A stretch of DNA of 64,000 nucleotides from Rhabdornis inornatus (Eukaryota; Chordata; Aves; Passeriformes; Rhabdornithidae). The notes beneath the pieces were generated by a model, which saw only the letters and a list, made by a program, of their open reading frames with translations, was not told where the DNA came from and ran no database searches. The position numbers were made by a program, and so were the translations under genes. This document shows positions 53,271 to 64,000 of the stretch, piece by piece (the stretch's first letter is position 1; the number at the start of each line of letters is the position of its first letter). The stretch spans positions 336,318-400,317 of the forward strand of contig VWZS01009593.1 in the NCBI GenBank assembly GCA_013397075.1. Reading direction: 5' to 3'.

Positions 53271-55599
53271 CACTGACTCGCTGGGAGCAAAGTATGCTTA
53301 GTGTTTAGGTGTGTGATATGTTAAACACACCATGTGATCCCCTGGAAGTTCTAACTTGTCAGCACCATGCAGATGTCTGTTCTGCTCTAGAACACCTCTA
53401 CCCAACATCTACCATGTGGTCAGCTGAATCACTCTGCAACCCACACTGGCAGGATTACAAGGTATGGGGAAGGCTCAGTTACCCATGCATAATTTTAATT
53501 GGAGAAATGTAACTTCATTAACATACACCTTGCTTTGTCTGCCCAAAGAACTTCTGCACTTCTGCCACTGCCACAGAAATACATTGGGTATCTTGGGTGA
53601 TTTCAGTGATGCATCAGCACAAATGTATACAGGTACAGTGCTTCACAACTCTCCAGCTTTAATGGGTATGCAGATACCTATAGCTGTCTAAACAAAAATC
53701 TTACCTATGTCTCTGTTACAGTGGCTACTCTTTCAGCAGTAGTGCAGTGTACTGTTTGTTGCAATAGCTTTTGAGATAAGAAATGAATGACAAAATCTGA
53801 TTAAATTGTCTAATGTTGTGAAAAAAGTGATAAAGACAGTTTTCCCCTTCTGGCAACTCTAGCCATGATGTTGTAAGGCAGCTTAGTACTATTGTTCTTT
53901 ACCTGATTTATATTCTTTCTGAAAGCAAAATCAAGGAAAAAAATTAAGAAAAGCTAACCCCATAAATAATTTATGAATGAAGATACATTTCTATTCATAA
54001 ACAAAATGACAGAAAGAAAAAGAAAGCAACAATAGAAAATCAAGCAGAACAAGAAGATATCTTTTTCAGCATCTTTTTCTTCATATTTAATCCCACATTC
54101 AAGGTGCTCACATTTATCCAATCTCAGCTCCACATACTTGGCTGTCAAGTATGAAGGAGAGTAACCATTTGCATGCTTCTAAATATGAGCAGGACAAGTA
54201 AATTTTATTCTATTCTGAAATGCTCGTGGATATATTTCATAGCTTCCTTTGTATTTTCCTATTAGCAAAGATTCTTAAAGGATGGCAAATATTTTTGTGC
54301 ACTCAATTTACATATTTGATACTATTTTTCTCAAAGTGGAAGCATGAGTTTGCACACAGCTTAAACAGAGGTAAACAAACAAGGGACAGAAAAAAATCAC
54401 TTAAGAAATGGATTTCACAAGTGAAATGATTAGCAATTGTAGCTGAAATCTTCCAGAGTTTTAAGGGAGGACAAAGGTAGGGAGTGAGAGGAAAAGGATG
54501 CTGAATCTAAAAAGATAGCAAAGTTATAGAAGTTTTTTTTGTTTTTTTTTCTGAATGCCTTTTCTGAGTCTGGGTACGCTTGATACAAATAAGATTGAAG
54601 TTTGTGTATACCAGCCGGTAAGACCAGATGCCGTGAAGCTAACTTAATCCCTTGTGTCCACCTAGATAATATTATGATTTCATACATAGATGATGGAGGC
54701 AAAAAGTAACCAAAAGAAAGCAGCAACCAACAGGAACTGCAAATGGAAGGAGTAAAAAAGCACAACTAATTTTAGAAACAGCAAGAGAGGATTATTGGTG
54801 CCAAGAAACAGTGAAGCAGCTGTTTCAAGAAGATCCAAAGCAGCTTTTGTTCTATTTCAGCCAACAGTTTCTGACTCAAAGGGAGTTTTAACAAAGCAAC
54901 AAGAAGAGAAAGCATCAAGAAAGGAACTCTCAGTGAATAGAATGAAGTGCTGAAACATAGATGACCAGACAAGCAAGAAAAAGTGGGTTATGACACCACA
55001 ACCTAGGTAGGGAAACATTTTGATTCTCCTTTAATTGAAATTTCTTATTGAATTTCTCTTCTAATCACACTGGTTATTGTTTACCAATATCTTTTTAATA
55101 TTGTGTAAATGAATATATTTATTGAATAAAATTGCCTATCAAAAGAAAGTAATACACATAGCTCATATGACTGCACTTCAATGAAGCTGAGAGCTTCCCA
55201 CAATTTCATGTACCTCATCAGACTTCATTTTTTCTGTATAAGTCAATTTAAAAAAAACTTTAAAGTCCTTAAAGGCCCATACCTATTTGCAAGGTCTTAA
55301 ACAGAAAATTAGGAAAATATGTTCAATTACATTAGAAGTGTCTTTACAAAAAAAATATGTAATACCCTAGGTTTTCCTTTTCTTGTTGTTGTGGGGTTGT
55401 GTTTTTTTCCCCACAGGCAGCTAAAATTTGACTTTTGGTCAAATCACTTTTGGCCTTCTTTCCAAATGTCTAGGCCACAATAGCTTTAGGTATTACACTG
55501 AAGCTCAGCCCATGTGAGGCTGCCTTATGAAAAAGAATCTTAAAAACCAGTTTTCACAAACTTAAGAGAACAGAAGGGAATAAGGCTGCAATTAGTATA

Positions 55600-56385
55600 A
55601 ATGCCAGGGATTTGGTAGCAGAGGGGTATAGGGCTGAACATATCACCTCTCCCTTCAGCAGGCACTGAGCTGTCCCATGCTGGTCACAACTGGCTACATC
55701 TGGCTCCACAAAAGACCCACCACAGGACACAACTGAGTCCACCAGTAGAATTTGTGACACTACTATGGAGATGTATTTAAGATAAGGCAATAAATACTGA
55801 GGGAAAGGAGCGAGGTCAGAGCATGCATGCTCCATTCCAGAGCTTAATAATACCCTTAAAGGGATTGCAGCCCATAGATAATCCACACTGGAGCAGGTTC
55901 TTCCCCTAAGAGACTATGGCCCATGGTCAAGGCAGAAGAAACGAGCAAGAGGGAAGTAATGGCAGAAGAAAAGAGTGAGAAATGAGGAACAGCAGAAATT
56001 AACTCCGACACTTTGACCTTAACTGCCTGCGCTGGCTATCACATCACCAAAGAGACAAAGAGTAATCTATGGTGGAATAGAGGAAGAGGGAGTATTTAGA
56101 ATGAAGTTAAGCTTTCAAGAGGTGAGAGTAAGGGTGTTTTTCATAATTTCTTTACTATTTGTCTTTGTTTTCAAACACCCAAAACAGTCGTGAAGGGTTT
56201 TATAATAAGGCTATTTTATCCAGGACAGTAGTTTATGAGTGATTTTCCACATCTTCATTTCAACCATGAAATTTTCACTCTTGTTCTTCCTATTTTCTGC
56301 CCTGTTGTGCTCTGAGGATGGAGTGAGTGAGTGGTGGTGAGAGGGCTTCATTGCTTGTTAGGGTTAAACCACGACCCAAATGCGC
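55600..56385 (+). mobile_element. Avian endogenous-retrovirus LTR-type repeat (family 1)
   Basis: Recognised segments include ACAACTGAGTCCACCAGTAG, GAATTTGTGACACTACTATGG, AGCATGCATGCTCCATTCC, ATCCACACTGGAGCAGGTTC, and ACTATGGCCCATGGTC. At the end come TTTATGAGTGATTTTCCAC, CTGCCCTGTTGTGCTCTGAGG, GGAGTGAGTGAGTGGTGG and GGGTTAAACCACGACCC, a typical LTR-family terminus. Its reverse complement aligns in part with 1140-2140. A minus-strand open frame at 55554-55886 lies in the repeat and is chance. Confidence 0.7.
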
Positions 56386-57029
56386 TAACAAAATGTGCAC
56401 TAGTGCAAACAAAAGCAGTAAACCAAGGAGTGATTAGCTGGAAAGGGTACTGCAGTGCCACGCAGTGACAGACTAAAATTATGCAGTGTTCTGAAGTTCA
56501 GAATTTGAAGTCCAGGTCCTTAAAAATATGTAATAGGCTAAGCAAATTAAACTAGAGGAAGTACTAAGAAATTAGTAATTCTGGTTATAGTGGTACTATG
56601 TAGTAAATATTATGTTTCAGGAAGGGAACTCAGAAAGAAGTTACAGTCAATCTACATCAATTCAGCAGGGAAAGGACTGAGGTTTTGGCACTTACTACTG
56701 TGTAGCACTCTGATAAAACAAGCTATTTAAAGAATTAACAGATTCCCTCTCGAAAGTAATGCAGAAATAAACTTTTGAAAATAAAATTTAAAAAAAGAAC
56801 TTGTACTACATGGCTTTTTTCAATACTTTAAAAAATATTTATTAGTTTTCTGGTTTTCAGATCACTCATGTCAGAAAATAACAGAAGTTAAAGTTTGAAA
56901 ATTGTCATTACAAAAAGGCTTAAAGTTATCTCTAACTGAAAAATTTAAGGTTACAGATCTCAAAAAAGCTGAAATATTTTGTGCTATACATTTAATGCTT
57001 ATTTTCTAAATGTAGGAAGGTTTTTAAAT

Positions 57030-57180
57030 GTATCCCATCCCTAGAAGTGTTCATGGCAGAGTTTGAGCAACCTGGTCTAGTGGAAGTTTCCCTGTTCATG
57101 GCACAGGCGTTGGAACTAGATGATCTTTAAGGTCCCATCCAACCTAAACCATTCTATGATTCTATGATTCTATGATATTT
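57030..57180 (+). mobile_element. CR1 3' end with octamer tail
   Basis: ATCCCATCCCTAGAAGTGTTC, GAGCAACCTGGTCTAGTGG, GGCGTTGGAACTAGATGATC, TTTAAGGTCCCATCCAACC and CATTCTATGATTCTATGATTC are the final 150 bases of CR1 with the ATTCTATG octamer repeated. Its low divergence suggests a fairly recent copy. It is antisense to the host gene. Confidence 0.93.
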
Positions 57181-59039
57181 ATCTAATTTCCTCACACTCT
57201 TTCCTTTATTATACCATTAACCTACCAGAACCTACACATCCCCTATTATCTGACTAGGTGTTTTTCTATTTTCTACTATCAAGGTTATCTTTTATTGATC
57301 ACATAGGATTGAGTATGCATATTTAATTCCTTTATATGCTGAATTTTTTTTACTGCCTACATTTATTTTAGAGTTGCAAAAGACATTTTCTTCATCACAA
57401 GGATGGTGGGCTGCTGCAGCATTTGACAACTTAATATTTAGTCCACTTTAACACACATTCAGAAATACAACATTAAAAATTAAATGAGCAAACCAAAATA
57501 GTAAAAACACCATTGTTTAATCACTACATTCTTAGGCAGTAAGGAGAAATAGAAGACACACAGCATATTCAAATCTCCCACACCTACCAACTCACACGTT
57601 TTATGGGTCTTGGATGAAACACATTTTTAAAAATAAACATAAGCTTGTTCTCTTTCATTAGATATTACCTCACATTTTTGGCAGGAATGCATGCATGTTT
57701 ACCATGAGACATGGTTTGTTCTTTTCTCACTATTTCAGAAGAAACAGCTCAACAATCACTTAAACCATCAAAAGAGGTATCACATGGTTTCTCAATTGTG
57801 GGGTAGATTTATTAGAGACAATTCCTACTTTCTTTTTACAGTCCCATAAGCTAGCAACTTCTTAGTAAAGAGTGTGGTTTATCATATGTGGTATGAAAGA
57901 TATCATGCAAAAAATGAGTCAATGTTTTTCATAAACCATTATAGCAGCCCTGAAGCTAATTAAGAAAGCTTCATTCATTAATTCATTCAGAATTCACAAT
58001 CCAGAATATCTATGAAGTCAGGAAGTCCAAATAAACATATACAATACCTGCTGAAAATAGTAATGAGTTTTTTTCTGTTCTTGTATAGAATATGCTATCT
58101 GAGGCAATCACACAGAGTTGTAAAATTTGCTACTATCAAAGTTCAAATTAAAAGCGTTAGTCATAGGCTTTTGTTAATTGAAATTTTTGCATTACTTGAC
58201 TAATTTGATCAGATTCTGCAAAACTTTATGTAACTATTCTCTTCCTATGCTAGATTTTCTATAAGAAACTATGAAAGAAATTCCTGTACTAGATTTTAAT
58301 AGGAATGCCATGATTTGTTTTTTCATCAGATAAATGGAAAAAGAACAAAACCACAAAAAGTGGTTACTGTTCCCTGAAGATCCATTGATCCACTGTGGAT
58401 ATTGAAAGTTATTATTTGCACTATTACCATACACTACTGACATTTAGTTTTCATTAGCACTTCATCCTTAGAATGACCTTGCTTCAAACAGTGACATTCC
58501 CAGAATTATGCTTCAGATGTTTTCCCTCTTACTCAAAATAAATGCTTGTTCGTAAAAACAGTGGGTAAGAATCTTTCTGGTTAATTAAACCTTTAATAAT
58601 GCAAAGCATTCCAAAACAAAGCAAATAGTAATCGTGGACAAATGCTACTTTAGTAAACAGAAACTTACTCACTGCTTTACAAATAGGACTTATACAACTA
58701 TAGAGTAAATCCCATAATTTAATGATAAAGACATTCTCTCTGTTACTGTTCCACAGTATTTTTCAGAATATTAGGACCATTTTAAAAGCTAAGTACTTGC
58801 ACAGGTTAGAGTAAAGCAGGTATCTCCTCTAAGTTTTTTGGGAACTGAATTTAGATATACCAGATAATACACTGCCCATATTTAACAGATTGTAATTTGA
58901 TATAGCAGGTTGAAAAACAAACTGTATTTTTATGAGGGTTTTTTTTTTTTTAAGTGGTCCTTCCCACTTTTCTACAACCTCAGGCATTATTTTTTCTAAC
59001 AAATAAAGCCACAATTAAAATTTATTTCTTTAAATGTAC

Positions 59040-59152
59040 CTTGGTAGTGGGCACTAAATCCACGGTATCGGTGATTGCTGTCTGTTACAAAATGTAGTCT
59101 GAGCCAGTTTTTGTTGCTTATAACTGGAGGAGGTATATTCATTCCAGAGAGC
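59040..59152 (-). CDS. CSMD3: CSMD3 exon A: C-terminal part of CUB domain (CUB2)
   Basis: This 113 bp exon starts in phase 2 (one base G completing the previous codon) and ends in phase 1 (CAA G|). It encodes LSGMNIPPPVISNKNW, then LRLHFVTDSNHRYRGFSAHYQ. This is the usual end of a CUB domain: 'LSG...P..I.S..N.L.L.F.TD.......GF...Y'. The acceptor is TGTTTTAATTCAG and the donor CAAG|GTACAT, which lacks the usual G at +5. The earlier part of this CUB domain must lie on an exon above position 64000. I saw no such exon between 59153 and 64000. Confidence 0.93.
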
Positions 59153-62100
59153 CTGAATTAAAACAAATAAAAAATATTAATAAAATGGTTCAATATTATC
59201 AGGAAAACTTTTAGATTCAAACTAGCATTCATTTACATGCCCTCTGTGGAACTTCTTATTTATTGGTTAGCAGCATTTTAACAAGCATGAACAGACAAAA
59301 CTGTACATTATGCCCGACCAAGTGATGGGATAGGAATCAGTGCTAAGAAAGAAATGCACAACCGTGTTATTGGTCATGCACAGAACTGCAAAGATGGAAG
59401 TACATGGCACTCAAGCTAGAAAGAAATTGTGTCTACACAGGTCAGATAACGGGCTAGACAGAATATTGCTCTGGGCACCAGGGGAAGGTTTGTACTTTGT
59501 GACTTTCACATTCAAGATATGGAAGAAGAGAGTTTAGGTTATGCAAACCACTATCTGAAATGATAAAACAGACATCTACTTTTCAAGAGTAAGTAATTTT
59601 TTATATTCAGGGTATAAAGATAAAAGAAATATTCCAGCACTTGTGTGGATTTGAAAATTAGCTATTAGATGTACAAGAAGAGTAGGGAATTCTAGTGGAT
59701 TGACCCCAGCTAGCAGTCAAGCATCACTCAGCTCCTCACTCCCTTCCTTCCCTCCCCAAAACAATAATAAGGGAGAGAACAGGAAGAACAAAAGCAAGAA
59801 GGACTCTTCAAAAGACAATTTAAAAAGTGAAGAGTTGAGAAAAAAAGAAGTGATACAAAAGCAATTATTCACCACATTCCACAAATAGATCAATCAAAAT
59901 GGTCTCCAATGATCAGCAGCTGTCTTTCAGCCCCTCTAATTTTTTTTATTGCTGACCATGAAGTTATAGGGTATGAAATATCCTTTTGGTCAATTTGGGT
60001 CTGTTGTTTAGTTTGTTTTTTTTTTTCCCTTCCAAGTATCCTGTCTATCCCTGGTCTACTCACTCTGGGGACTGAGGAGGGGGGAAAGAAAGCCGTGATG
60101 CTGTGCAAGCATGGCTTAGAAGTAGCCAGTACATTATTGTGCTATCAAATCTGGTTTAATCACAAATCTAAACTACAGCACCTTATGGGTTTCTATGAAA
60201 AAAATTAACCATGAACCATTAGACCTAGCATACAAAATTACCTGTGGGTTTTTTTTATTGTTTTGGTTTTCTGTTTGTTTTTTAGCACAAGGATATTGTT
60301 CCAGTTATAGTAGTCTTTTCTCTTGCCTGCCTCATTAGGAAAGTCTGAATTTAAGTTTTGTTTGGGGGGTTTTGTGGGGTTTTTCTTTTGTTATTTTATT
60401 TTTAAATGAGATGGCATGTTATAAAGAAGGAGAGTAAAGTTTAGATAGAAAATTCTTCCATCAAGCCAGTAATTCAATATATGTTTCTCACCAAAACCAA
60501 AAAGATAAGTCACATCTTCAGAATCTCGACATACTTACCTATGCCCTTCCATTTAGTTATAAACAGAAATCTTCCTGTAGTTAAAATAAAATACTAGCCA
60601 ACAAGTATGCCAGTTTATGTTCAGACATCAAGGATTCCTATTTTATTTTGAGAAAACTCTATTCATAATGAATCGATTAATTCTGAAGTGATTTTTAAGT
60701 GAAATAAAATCCAAAACCTTACTTAAATAAATAACTAATAAGTTTGTATAGGTACTATTCTGTGAGGAAGACTTTTGAAACAATAACAGTTTAGAGGTAA
60801 TGTCCTTTTCATCTTTTCCCACCCACTCTACCTCAAAACAAAACATGTTTAAGACAACTTTCCAAATTTCTAAAACTGTACCAGCACCCTTGTTCCTTCA
60901 GACATTTGTGCAAATGACAAAAGGCTTGACTGACACCACAAGCTATTAAAACTCCTTCACCTACCTGCAAAAGAATGTTTTTATACCGTGGAAACACATT
61001 AGATCATACAATCCATTTCAGTTGAACAACACATAGAATCTAAGTTTTTTAAGCTTATGAAACTGACTTCAAATTCTAGATCCAAGAAATCCAGATGATG
61101 AAGTTAAACAAAAAACTCAACCGAACAAACAAAAATACAGTGCTATTACATTGCAACAGGATGTGGTGAATTCTCTGTACCAATAAGAGTCACAACTGCA
61201 CTAGAATATGTATAAAGTGTAAGAGGCAGAAGCCTACACCTTTCAATTAGAAAACATCAAATATTTCTGCATTTTCATTGTGAATTTTAAAATTAAACAC
61301 ACTTTCTAATAAGCGCAAAGTAGTTTTAGTTGCTACAAATTTCTTGCTGCAGATGTAAGAAAAATACTTTAATTTGAGGCTTGTTTCTTGGAAGGCAGAG
61401 GTTCGTTATCCTTTCCAGTACAGTTATTTCTCTCTATAATAATATTACCCAATGATGCAAGAGGAAATAGTTCTTTTATTTAAATTTTCACTCTATAAAT
61501 AATTATTAGGCAATATAGAGATAGAGGCAACAGCCTTTCACTGTTTGCATATTTTAGAATAAACCTGTTACCGGAAGAGGTCTTACTAAAAAAATTAAAT
61601 AAAATAAGACTGTAAACAACATTTCCTAACACATATTTTGACTCATATATATTCTGCCTATGAGAAGGTTTCTCTTCAATAATCACAAAACCATGTGAAA
61701 AATAAATTGCAAGTTTATTTACCAAGGCATGAGAAAATACCACCCTAGACATCTAAATGTTCACAGTAAAAGACTAATTTTATTTCTAAAATAGTCAAAA
61801 ATCTAGTTTACCTATCAAATCAGGTATTTATTAATATAGGTGTATTTTATACATCTATGCTTACATCTATGCTGGCTTCTAATCAAATTCATAGCTCCTA
61901 AAATCTGATTTTTACAGTTCATGGGTTCTATGGGATTCTTCCCAGAAAGTAGATTTGCAAAACTGACAAAATTGATTCTGTTGATAAAACTGCCCCTTTT
62001 CTCATGTCAATTTATCTTTACAGCAAATTAAAAAGCTGTTCACCATTACCATAATACATTGGCAGCCCAACCTACTTCTGTGTCAGCTACTGTTCCAAGC

Positions 62101-64000
62101 ATAGTTATGCTGCATCATCTACAATATTTTCCTAAAATTCAAAGTAAAACACCATGTCTTCCATAAAGGAAACACAGCTGTCTCATGTTCTTTTATGATT
62201 CAAAAGATGTAGCTCCCTCTCAAGCTGCAGAGAATCCTGCATAGTAAATTTCAGTCAACAGAGAGTAGGCTTCCCTTCTGCAGCTGTCTTTCATCAACTC
62301 TTAGAAATGTACATGGAGAATCTTGGCTGTGAACCAGAGATTTAAAGTATCTTACTACTATGTGTAGTCAACAGCATTGACTGTTATCTACTGCAAAATG
62401 TATTTGATAAAAGAAGTGCTTACTGAAACAATGCACCTTTGTTGCTAAACAAGGGATTAGTAGAAGTGTAAGACTGCATGTAGAGATGTCAGTGAAGTCC
62501 CCATCTATGCACTTAATTTGTATGTAAACAACAGTTTACAGAAGAAATAAGGGACTAACATTTTTGAGAATCAAAATTTCATTCTTCTTGCACTTCATTA
62601 CAACAACATGCCTCCATTCCCTTCCTTTATACACTATTTAGGTAATAATTAAAAAAAAAATCACCTGCTTTAAGCTAATTCTGGTCCAGTTAAGTAAATT
62701 GGCATTTTATTTGCCCTCAAAATTCTAACACATAATTCCCACCTTATGTTGCTAAGTGGAATTCAAGGTTGGTGTGTCTTCCTTTTTAAGGGCATAGTGC
62801 ACATCCTCTTTTTCTTCCAGAAAAGGAACAATATACATTTACTTCAATATTTGAAATGTTTACTGTCAGGTAGCTATAATCTTGACAAATAATTTAAACA
62901 TTCCAGTCTTGTTCATGTACCAGACTAGCTTTAATTTCTAAAAATCATCTAAAACTACAGTTCTTACAAACATATTGTCATTGATTGTCTCAATTGTCAA
63001 TGCACTGATTATTACGATATAATGCAGGCCTTAATTTAGGCATTCAATATGTCCAAAAATATTCCAAAGAGAAGAAAGTTTTGCTTTTTAAAAAATACAG
63101 CAAAGTTTTCCCAAAACTTCTTAATTAAGCATATAGTTTCTACATTTCCTCATATGCCAGATTCACAGAAATGCAATTAATTAAAAAAAAATTGGGGTTG
63201 ATACCTGATAAACAATGCTGAAACCCATTCTAATTCTACCAAAGCCTTAGGCTAACAAAGACTTACATATAAGCATGACTAAGTGCATACATAGATCTCA
63301 TTACTCATATATATGCACTACAAAATCCTAAGTGCTTGTTTTGATGCAAACTGCAGCTGTGTGGATTCTTTCTTATGAAATAAAAACTACTGTACAAAAA
63401 GTTTTGATTTAAAAAGGGCAAATTATCACATATTTTGATAAGGCCTATACATGTTCATATATGTGTTACTGGAGCTTAACACTCACACAGCATAATACAC
63501 TAAAAAAGAGAGTAACTACCTGTCCCTTGAAAGCAGAGGAAAGACATACTCAATCCCTAATAGAAGAGTACCTGATCAATGGCCTATCTGGTTTGGCTAA
63601 ATTATCCTTAAATTAAGCAGCACTTGTATTAAACACAAATTTGAAGTAGCAACCACTTACATCTTATTGTGTCTCCTGTATTTGTATACAACATTTACTC
63701 ATTAACAAAGATTTCTGGGATCCTTTCCTTTGTTCCTCACGACTGCCTTGATCCCATAAAGCAACACCTCACGTAGCAAGCTTCATAACAAACATCTTTT
63801 GCAAAGGATCCACCCCACAATGCAGATTTAAGGGCACAAGATTAAAACTCACGTCTCTCATTTAATAAATCCAGATCTGTTTAGAAACAACCAGTTGCAC
63901 ACTAGAGGAGCAAAGCTGATGTCAACTCAATATTTAATATATTACTTGATTTGAAAGAGCCTGAAGGACTTAATTATTAAGTTAATATAGCCCTCCTGTT
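59153..64000 (-). other. CSMD3: Intron upstream of exon A (partial)
   Basis: The 3' end of a longer intron. It contains the LTR at 59695-60215 and T-rich runs at about 60247-60410. From 60500 to 64000 the sequence is AT-rich with no recognised repeat, exon or RNA gene. Confidence 0.7.
59695..60215 (-). mobile_element. Avian endogenous-retrovirus LTR (family 2), inverted copy
   Basis: The plus strand reads GGATTGACCCCAGCTAGCAG, TCAAGCATCACTCAGCTCC, CTCACTCCCTTCC, then GACCATGAAGTTATAGGG, TATGAAATATCCTTTTGGTC, AATTTGGGTCTG and TCTACTCACTCTGGGGAC. This is the reverse complement of the LTR at 52790-53270: the latter's GGCCAAAGGAATATTCCATACC pairs with bases around 59970-60000. Here the middle part missing from the 52.8 kb copy seems partly kept. 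It is old and has no coding capacity; open frames at 59700-60208 are chance. Confidence 0.72.

Larger units (their letters stand above)
34508..59039 (-). other. CSMD3: Intron between exons A and B
   Basis: This 24.5 kb intron starts with donor GTACAT (59039-59034), which is weak at position +5. It holds most of the repeats of the window: CR1 copies at 38090-38740, 44355-45182, 45828-46052, 47335-48665 and 57030-57180; LTR pieces at 52790-53270 and 55600-56385; a GC-rich block at 42720-43150; simple repeats at 45545-45677 and 51022-51172. Stretches 34.5-38.0, 38.8-42.6 and 48.7-52.7 kb are otherwise AT-rich with nothing recognised. Confidence 0.8.
1..64000 (-). other. CSMD3: Internal segment of a CSMD-family gene, most likely CSMD3
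   Basis: Six minus-strand exons join without any frame break into one peptide of about 278 residues: CUB end, linker, Sushi domain, CUB start. The family encodes huge single-pass membrane proteins with a long extracellular chain of alternating CUB and Sushi domains. CSMD3 is expressed mainly in brain and has been linked to dendrite development. CSMD1, CSMD2 and CSMD3 share this exon pattern. CSMD3 is preferred because the linker and Sushi residues (for example EPENGKRIGSDF, QRIAEVFAAWSD, KVKTCGSNLQGP) fit my recollection of CSMD3 and differ from CSMD1, and because an additional linker exon is present. The paralogue call rests on recognition, not on an alignment. The transcript runs from high to low coordinates. 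Neither end of the gene is inside the window. Confidence 0.85.

Noticed and set aside
55554..55886. 110-codon minus-strand open frame
   Set aside because: It lies wholly inside an LTR repeat and has no domain.
59153..64000. Possible additional CUB2 exon upstream of exon A
   Set aside because: I searched for the CUB 'SPN.P..Y' and 'Y D . L' type motifs on the minus strand and found none, so the preceding exon is placed outside the window.
1..64000. tRNA, microRNA, snRNA genes, CRISPR arrays or bacterial-type operons
   Set aside because: No cloverleaf, array of spaced repeats or gene clusters could be supported by reading; a covariance-model scan would be the decisive test for small RNAs.

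Overview
The window is AT-rich vertebrate nuclear DNA and almost certainly comes from a bird. The dispersed repeats are CR1 retrotransposons with their 3' octamer tails (ATTCTATG-type) and LTRs of avian endogenous retroviruses. No mammalian SINE or L1 was recognised. There is no prokaryotic gene organisation, no operon and no CRISPR array. Nearly every open frame in six-frame translation is chance or decayed repeat.

The one real gene is on the minus strand and fills the window. Six short coding exons with GT/AG boundaries and matching phases lie inside very long introns. In transcript order they are A 59040-59152, B 34199-34507, C 23177-23254, D 18107-18194, E 7282-7406 and F 4889-5010. Together they encode the end of a CUB domain, a long linker, one complete Sushi (CCP) domain with four cysteines, and the start of the next CUB domain. 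This layout and the residues match the CUB-and-Sushi multiple-domain family. The closest member by recognition is CSMD3, a very large single-pass neuronal membrane protein. The visible part should be CUB2 - linker - Sushi2 - CUB3. Exon B (309 bp, 103 residues) looks like the extra linker segment of CSMD3 that CSMD1 appears to lack. The first and last exons of the gene, its promoter and its poly(A) site are outside the window.

Layout by region: 1-4888 intron with an LTR copy and a CR1; 4889-7406 exons F and E; 7407-18106 intron with a very old CR1 of about 1.2 kb; 18107-23254 exons D and C with a 539-base assembly gap between them; 23255-34198 intron with two CR1 3' ends; 34199-34507 exon B; 34508-59039 a 24.5 kb intron holding most of the repeats (a CR1 cluster at 44-48.7 kb, two LTRs, a GC-rich block, a GATA-type microsatellite with a 10-base gap); 59040-59152 exon A; 59153-64000 intron with another LTR.

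No new mobile, defence or RNA system could be supported. The points most worth a second look are the CSMD3-type linker exon B (phase 1-1, weak donor, possible alternative acceptors, one unpaired cysteine), the adjacent phase 1-1 exon C, and two LTR families each present once per orientation.
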